A model generated the notes under the pieces. It saw only the letters and a program-made list of their open reading frames with translations. It made no database searches and was not told where the DNA came from. A DNA stretch of 64,000 nt, taken from assembly GCA_016714465.1 (NCBI GenBank), contig JADKDT010000008.1, positions 1 through 64,000 on the forward strand. The letters are read 5' to 3'. This DNA is from Candidatus Brachythrix odensensis. GTDB lineage: Bacteria; Chloroflexota; Anaerolineae; J036; Brachytrichaceae. The translations under genes were made by a program, and so were the position numbers. Of this stretch, positions 59,201-64,000 are shown piece by piece (position 1 is the first letter of the stretch; each line of letters begins with the position of its first letter).

Positions 59201-60338
59201 GGGTGCGCCAGCCGGAAGTTGCGCCGCCGCCAGCGCGATCGGATCCGCCAGGCTGGTCTGCACACTGCTGTTGCTTCCCGTGACAGAGTCAATCGCGTTA
59301 TACAACCGGCTGAGATTGCTCAAACCGCCACTTGAACCCTCAACGGTTACCAGCCCTTGCTGAATGAAAGCCTCGTCGCCGCCATTCGCCTGGTCGCCAA
59401 ATGCCCCGATCGTCGCTGATGCGCTGTACCCGTAAAAGGAATCCACCAGGCTCTTGGCCGCGTTGCCTTCAAGCAGAAGATCCGCAGCAGCAAGGCTCCC
59501 CGTCCGGTCGATCATCGCGGCGATATTGCAGTTCTGGGTGCAAATTGGGGTGCCACCCAACGCATCGCCACGGACGACAACATTGTCGATATACGCCATG
59601 TCGGCATTTTCGGTCGAGGTGCTGCGGAAACGAAGTTGAATGTCCCCGGCGCTTCCGGCATTCGCAGGAAGGGCATAGGACACCGTGGACCAGGTATTGT
59701 CGGCGAGAGCCAGCGTGACGACGTTAGAATATCCGATGTCGGCGGGTTTCTTCCACTCCACTATCAAGTTGCCGTCGGCGCCGGCGTCGGTGTCGATGTC
59801 TCCGAGCCAGTCAAACTGAACGACAATGTTGTTGACTGCAATTGCGGTAACGCTGATGTTCGGGCCCGTGCCTGAGCCGTCTCTCGCAATCGATCCACCG
59901 TTCCTCAGCCGGACACACTCGTTTGTGCCACTCAATAGTAGCCCGGTATTGTTGCAGCCGGTCACGATCGCGTCAATGCGAGGCGCTGGGCGTCAGCCCA
60001 GGCCGGCACGTCACTTGATGCGCGCCTCTCTGCCGCATAAAGCTGTCCGAAAACGCGATCGGGTCGATCGCATCTGTGGAATCCATCTGCTGGCCAAGCC
60101 CGCGGGACGTGATCAGGCCAGATACTGGCCCAGGCAACTGCGCTGGCGCGAGCATATCAGACGCGCTCACACGGTTTGACGCCACGGGAATTAGCGTGGC
60201 GCCAGACCCAGAACCAGTCGTGGAAAATGAGATGCCTGCACTGAGCCCGGTTGGCAAAAGGGATACCAGCGCAATTGCCGAAACAAGTGCGATCCGTGCC
60301 TTTCCAAACCGTATGCGCGCCATATATGTCGATGCCAC
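56274..60338 (-). CDS. stalked surface protein with von Willebrand A domain, frame breaks
   Basis: It starts at ATG 60338 or 60323 with a signal peptide (KARIALVSAIALVSLLPTGLSA). The frame breaks near 59985 and resumes as DAIVTGCNNTGLLLSG. A beta domain (about 59.9-59.55 kb) precedes a VWA domain with metal-site text MIDRTGSL and LISDGDPNEST (59.53-58.86 kb). Next is the longest stalk of the window (56996-58836, about 610 residues of TPTETPTA type, several indels). It ends with a DUF11 domain (ITYTIWVTNVGNIPAINVP) and the FN3-like domain closing in YRSYLPAIR. There is no SdrD-B domain, unlike its two paralogues. Total 1355 codons. VWA domains bind metal-dependent ligands, so an adhesin role is plausible. 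Confidence 0.8.
56996..58836. repeat. 24-bp minisatellite coding longest Thr-Pro stalk
   Basis: About 75 units, mostly TPTETPTA, with Arg- and Asn-bearing variants at the VWA side (TRTPTVTNTPTN). Indels near 57270, 57390, 58005, 58260-58310 and 58570 break the frame. Confidence 0.9.
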
Positions 60339-60457
60339 CGCCGCTGCTCCCGAGTGGCTTCGCCGCGCCCCATGGAACCGCGCTGCAATAAGCCGCCCTG
60401 AAAAGACCCGCTAGTGGCTTTCAGTATAGACCCATTGACAGTTTCCTAGAAATGGCG

Positions 60458-62353
<1,896 letters not shown>

Positions 62354-62368
62354 AGTTTTCCCTTCGCC

Positions 62369-62401
62369 CCCGTTCTCGGGGCGCTTCGCCCCGAGAACGG
62401 G
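62369..62401 (-). terminator. terminator after the SLC13-type transporter
   Basis: Perfect 15-bp stem (62369-62383 with 62387-62401; arm CCCGTTCTCGGGGCG) with loop CTT, 14 bp past the transporter stop and 15 bp before the acs start. On the minus strand it is followed by GAAGGGAAAA, so it may also affect acs translation. Confidence 0.7.
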
Positions 62402-62415
62402 TGTTTGAGTGGGCT

Positions 62416-63719
62416 TCAGTAGAACCCAATCGCATACTTGAGCAGGATCAACGCCGAGCACGCGGCCATGGACACCACGGTCGGGACCGCGGCCATGCGT
62501 ATCCAACGCCCCCACCCAACCTTTCCGACATTTCGCTCCATAAACGTGTAGGCGACGACATTTGCGCTGGCGCCAACCGGGGTGAGGTTGCCGCCGATAT
62601 CAATACCGACGGCCAAGGCCCAGGTCATGATGGACAGCGCGGGCGCGGCCGCCATCAACGTCAGGTCCTTGAGCACGTAAGCCATCGCAAGGGCCATGGG
62701 AATGTTGTCAACAATTCCGCTTGCCAGACCGGGCCCCCATAAAAGCATCATGAGGAGAACCGGCGGATTGCCCAGCCCAATCCGGCCAATCCCGTCGGCA
62801 AGCATCCCGATGACATGGGTTTTTTCAAGCGCGCCGACCATGATGAACAGGCCGATGAAGAAGAGTAGGCTCTCAACATCGATCTTGCCGATGGATTCAC
62901 GGGTGTGCTTGCCGCCGACGACGACCGCGACGAGGGCTGGCACAAGCGCTGCGGTTGCCGTGCCGAAATGGATCGGGAAATCCTTCGGCAGGTAGTATGG
63001 GTGCCAAGCAGCCCAATCGCAACCCCAAAACCGACCAGACCGACCCGCAGCATCGTCATGTTCTCGATGCCATGCCCCAGACCCATGGCGAATAGCGGAG
63101 CGCTTCCGCTGGCGTGGGCGGCCTTGAGCATGGGCCGATTGGCGGCATAGAAGATGCCAACCGTGATGAGCAATGCCACCAGCGCAATGGGTCCCGTATT
63201 CAACACAAAATCATTGAAGTTGAAGCCAAGCAACGTCCCCAGAATAACGTTGGGCGGATCGCCGACCAGGGTTGCCGCGCCGCCCGTGTTTGCGGCGCAG
63301 ACTTCGGCCACGATCAATGGCACCGGATCAATTCCAATCAGTTTTGCCAAACGCACTGAAAGCGCCGAAAGGAAGAGCATCACAGTGATGCTGTCCATCA
63401 GGCCGGACAACAGGCCGGCCATTAGCGGAAAGGCGATGAAGATTGCCGTGGGTTGATAGTTGAGTCGGCGCGCAAGAGTGGCGGCCAGCCAACCAAAGAA
63501 ACCGGCTTCCTTGAGAATCTCGATCAGGATGAACATCCCGAAGAGAAGACCCATCGTCTCCCAATCGACAAACCCAAAGGCCTCTTTGAGGTCGAAGACG
63601 TTGATGACGACGAGTGTGACGCCGCCAAGCAGGGCAACCGCCTGGCGCGGGAAGCGCTCCGATGCGATTGCCACATAGGCGACGACAAAAATGGCGATGG
63701 AAGCGACGAATTGTGGCAT
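62416..63719 (-). CDS. SLC13/ArsB-NhaD family ion transporter, one frameshift
   Basis: About 434 residues. It starts at ATG 63719 (MPQFVASIAIFVVAYVAIAS); an in-frame ATG at 63746 is less likely. The first half has FGFVDWETMGLLFGMFILIEIL, SGLMDSITVMLFLSAL, and the signature ANTGGAATLVGDPPNVILG. The frame breaks near 62997, where one lost base turns YYLPKDFPIHFG into nonsense. The second half repeats the inverted-topology pattern (IDVESLLFFIGLFIMVGALE, ASGIVDNIPMALAM, GNLTPVGASANVV). These are ion-transporter-superfamily features seen in ArsB, NhaD and citrate/dicarboxylate carriers; the substrate is not resolved. Neighbour acs hints at an organic acid, weakly. Confidence 0.87.
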
Positions 63720-63852
63720 GTGGGATATGAGCCTGCGCGGAACCATATCCGGCGAGCGTCACGGGCCGACGGCGTCAGGGCGATTGTAGGGACGAACTCA
63801 CGACTGTCAACCCGTGGGACTGATCTTCGCCCTTCTTACTTCCGCAGTCGGA

Positions 63853-63858
63853 TATAAT
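63853..63858 (+). promoter_or_regulatory. -10 element of tRNA-Cys
   Basis: TATAAT ends 12 bp before the mature tRNA 5' end. A start site about 7 bp on would leave a 5-6 nt 5' leader for RNase P. No convincing -35 is seen. Confidence 0.6.
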
Positions 63859-63870
63859 GCCAGCCGCTAC

Positions 63871-63942
63871 GGCCACGTAGCCAAGTGGTAAGGCAAGGGT
63901 CTGCAAAACCCTCATTCGTCGGTTCAATTCCGACCGTGGCCT
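63871..63942 (+). tRNA. tRNA-Cys (GCA)
   Basis: 72-nt cloverleaf. Acceptor GGCCACG (63871-63877) pairs with CGTGGCC (63935-63941), and discriminator T at 63942 is the Cys identity base. The D loop has AAGTGGTAA. The anticodon stem AGGGT/ACCCT holds loop CTGCAAA with anticodon GCA. The T arm is GTCGG-TTCAATT-CCGAC. CCA is not encoded. Confidence 0.97.
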
Positions 63943-63948
63943 CTCTGC

Positions 63949-63971
63949 AAGCCCGCGTGATCCGCGGGCTT
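63949..63971 (+). terminator. terminator of tRNA-Cys
   Basis: Perfect 9-bp stem AAGCCCGCG (63949-63957) with CGCGGGCTT (63963-63971), 7 bp after the tRNA, followed by a weak T-rich stretch. No gene is visible from here to the window end. Confidence 0.75.
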
Positions 63972-64000
63972 TGCGCTTAGTGATGCGCATGATGTTCGCG

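Overview
This is a high-GC window with long Thr-Pro repeat stalks, DUF11 repeats, an effector-associated domain protein and TrmFO. Together these point to an uncultured Chloroflexota bacterium of the Anaerolineae/Caldilineae kind. The placement is inferred from gene content only. Several well-conserved genes (trmFO, icd, acs, a xanthine-dehydrogenase-type FAD subunit, an ion transporter, a subtilase) are interrupted by 1-2 base indels, often next to short homopolymers, and one repeat array holds a poly-G tract. The sequence therefore looks like an imperfectly polished assembly, and most broken frames here are probably sequence errors rather than pseudogenes. I give such genes one span and state where the frame breaks.

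Positions 1-9.7 kb (minus strand): a partial alpha/beta hydrolase, hflX, an effector-associated-domain membrane protein, an M28 peptidase, trmFO, then a molybdenum hydroxylase operon (FAD, 2Fe-2S and molybdopterin subunits plus a MoaD-like protein) and a small membrane protein. Positions 10-19.2 kb (plus): threonine aldolase, threonine dehydratase, a PIG-L deacetylase, a HAD phosphatase, a 1384-residue YfhO-Wzx fusion, and isocitrate dehydrogenase. A convergent MFS transporter and a divergent photolyase follow (19.2-21.9 kb).

Positions 22-34.4 kb (plus): three large secreted proteins, namely two paralogues with carboxypeptidase-regulatory-like domains (the second adds a P-domain and a CHRD domain) and a subtilase. 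A menC-like enolase and a coupled hydrolase follow. Positions 36.7-60.3 kb (minus) form a surface-protein island. It has a dockerin protein, a small membrane protein, three cohesin-domain proteins, and three tandem stalked adhesin-like genes. The largest adhesin gene spans about 9.6 kb and contains near-identical 363-bp DUF11 repeats. The end of the window has acs, an SLC13/ArsB-type transporter and tRNA-Cys.

The most notable pattern is that eight secreted proteins on both strands end in the same short C-terminal motif: aromatic, Leu or Phe, Pro, two to four residues, then a polar or basic end (for example VYLPTLMR, AWLPAILR, SYLPAIR, IYLPRIER). It may be an unrecognised sorting or anchoring tag. 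Next to it is a non-cellulosomal cohesin-dockerin cluster. No rRNA, CRISPR array, insertion sequence or phage gene was seen.
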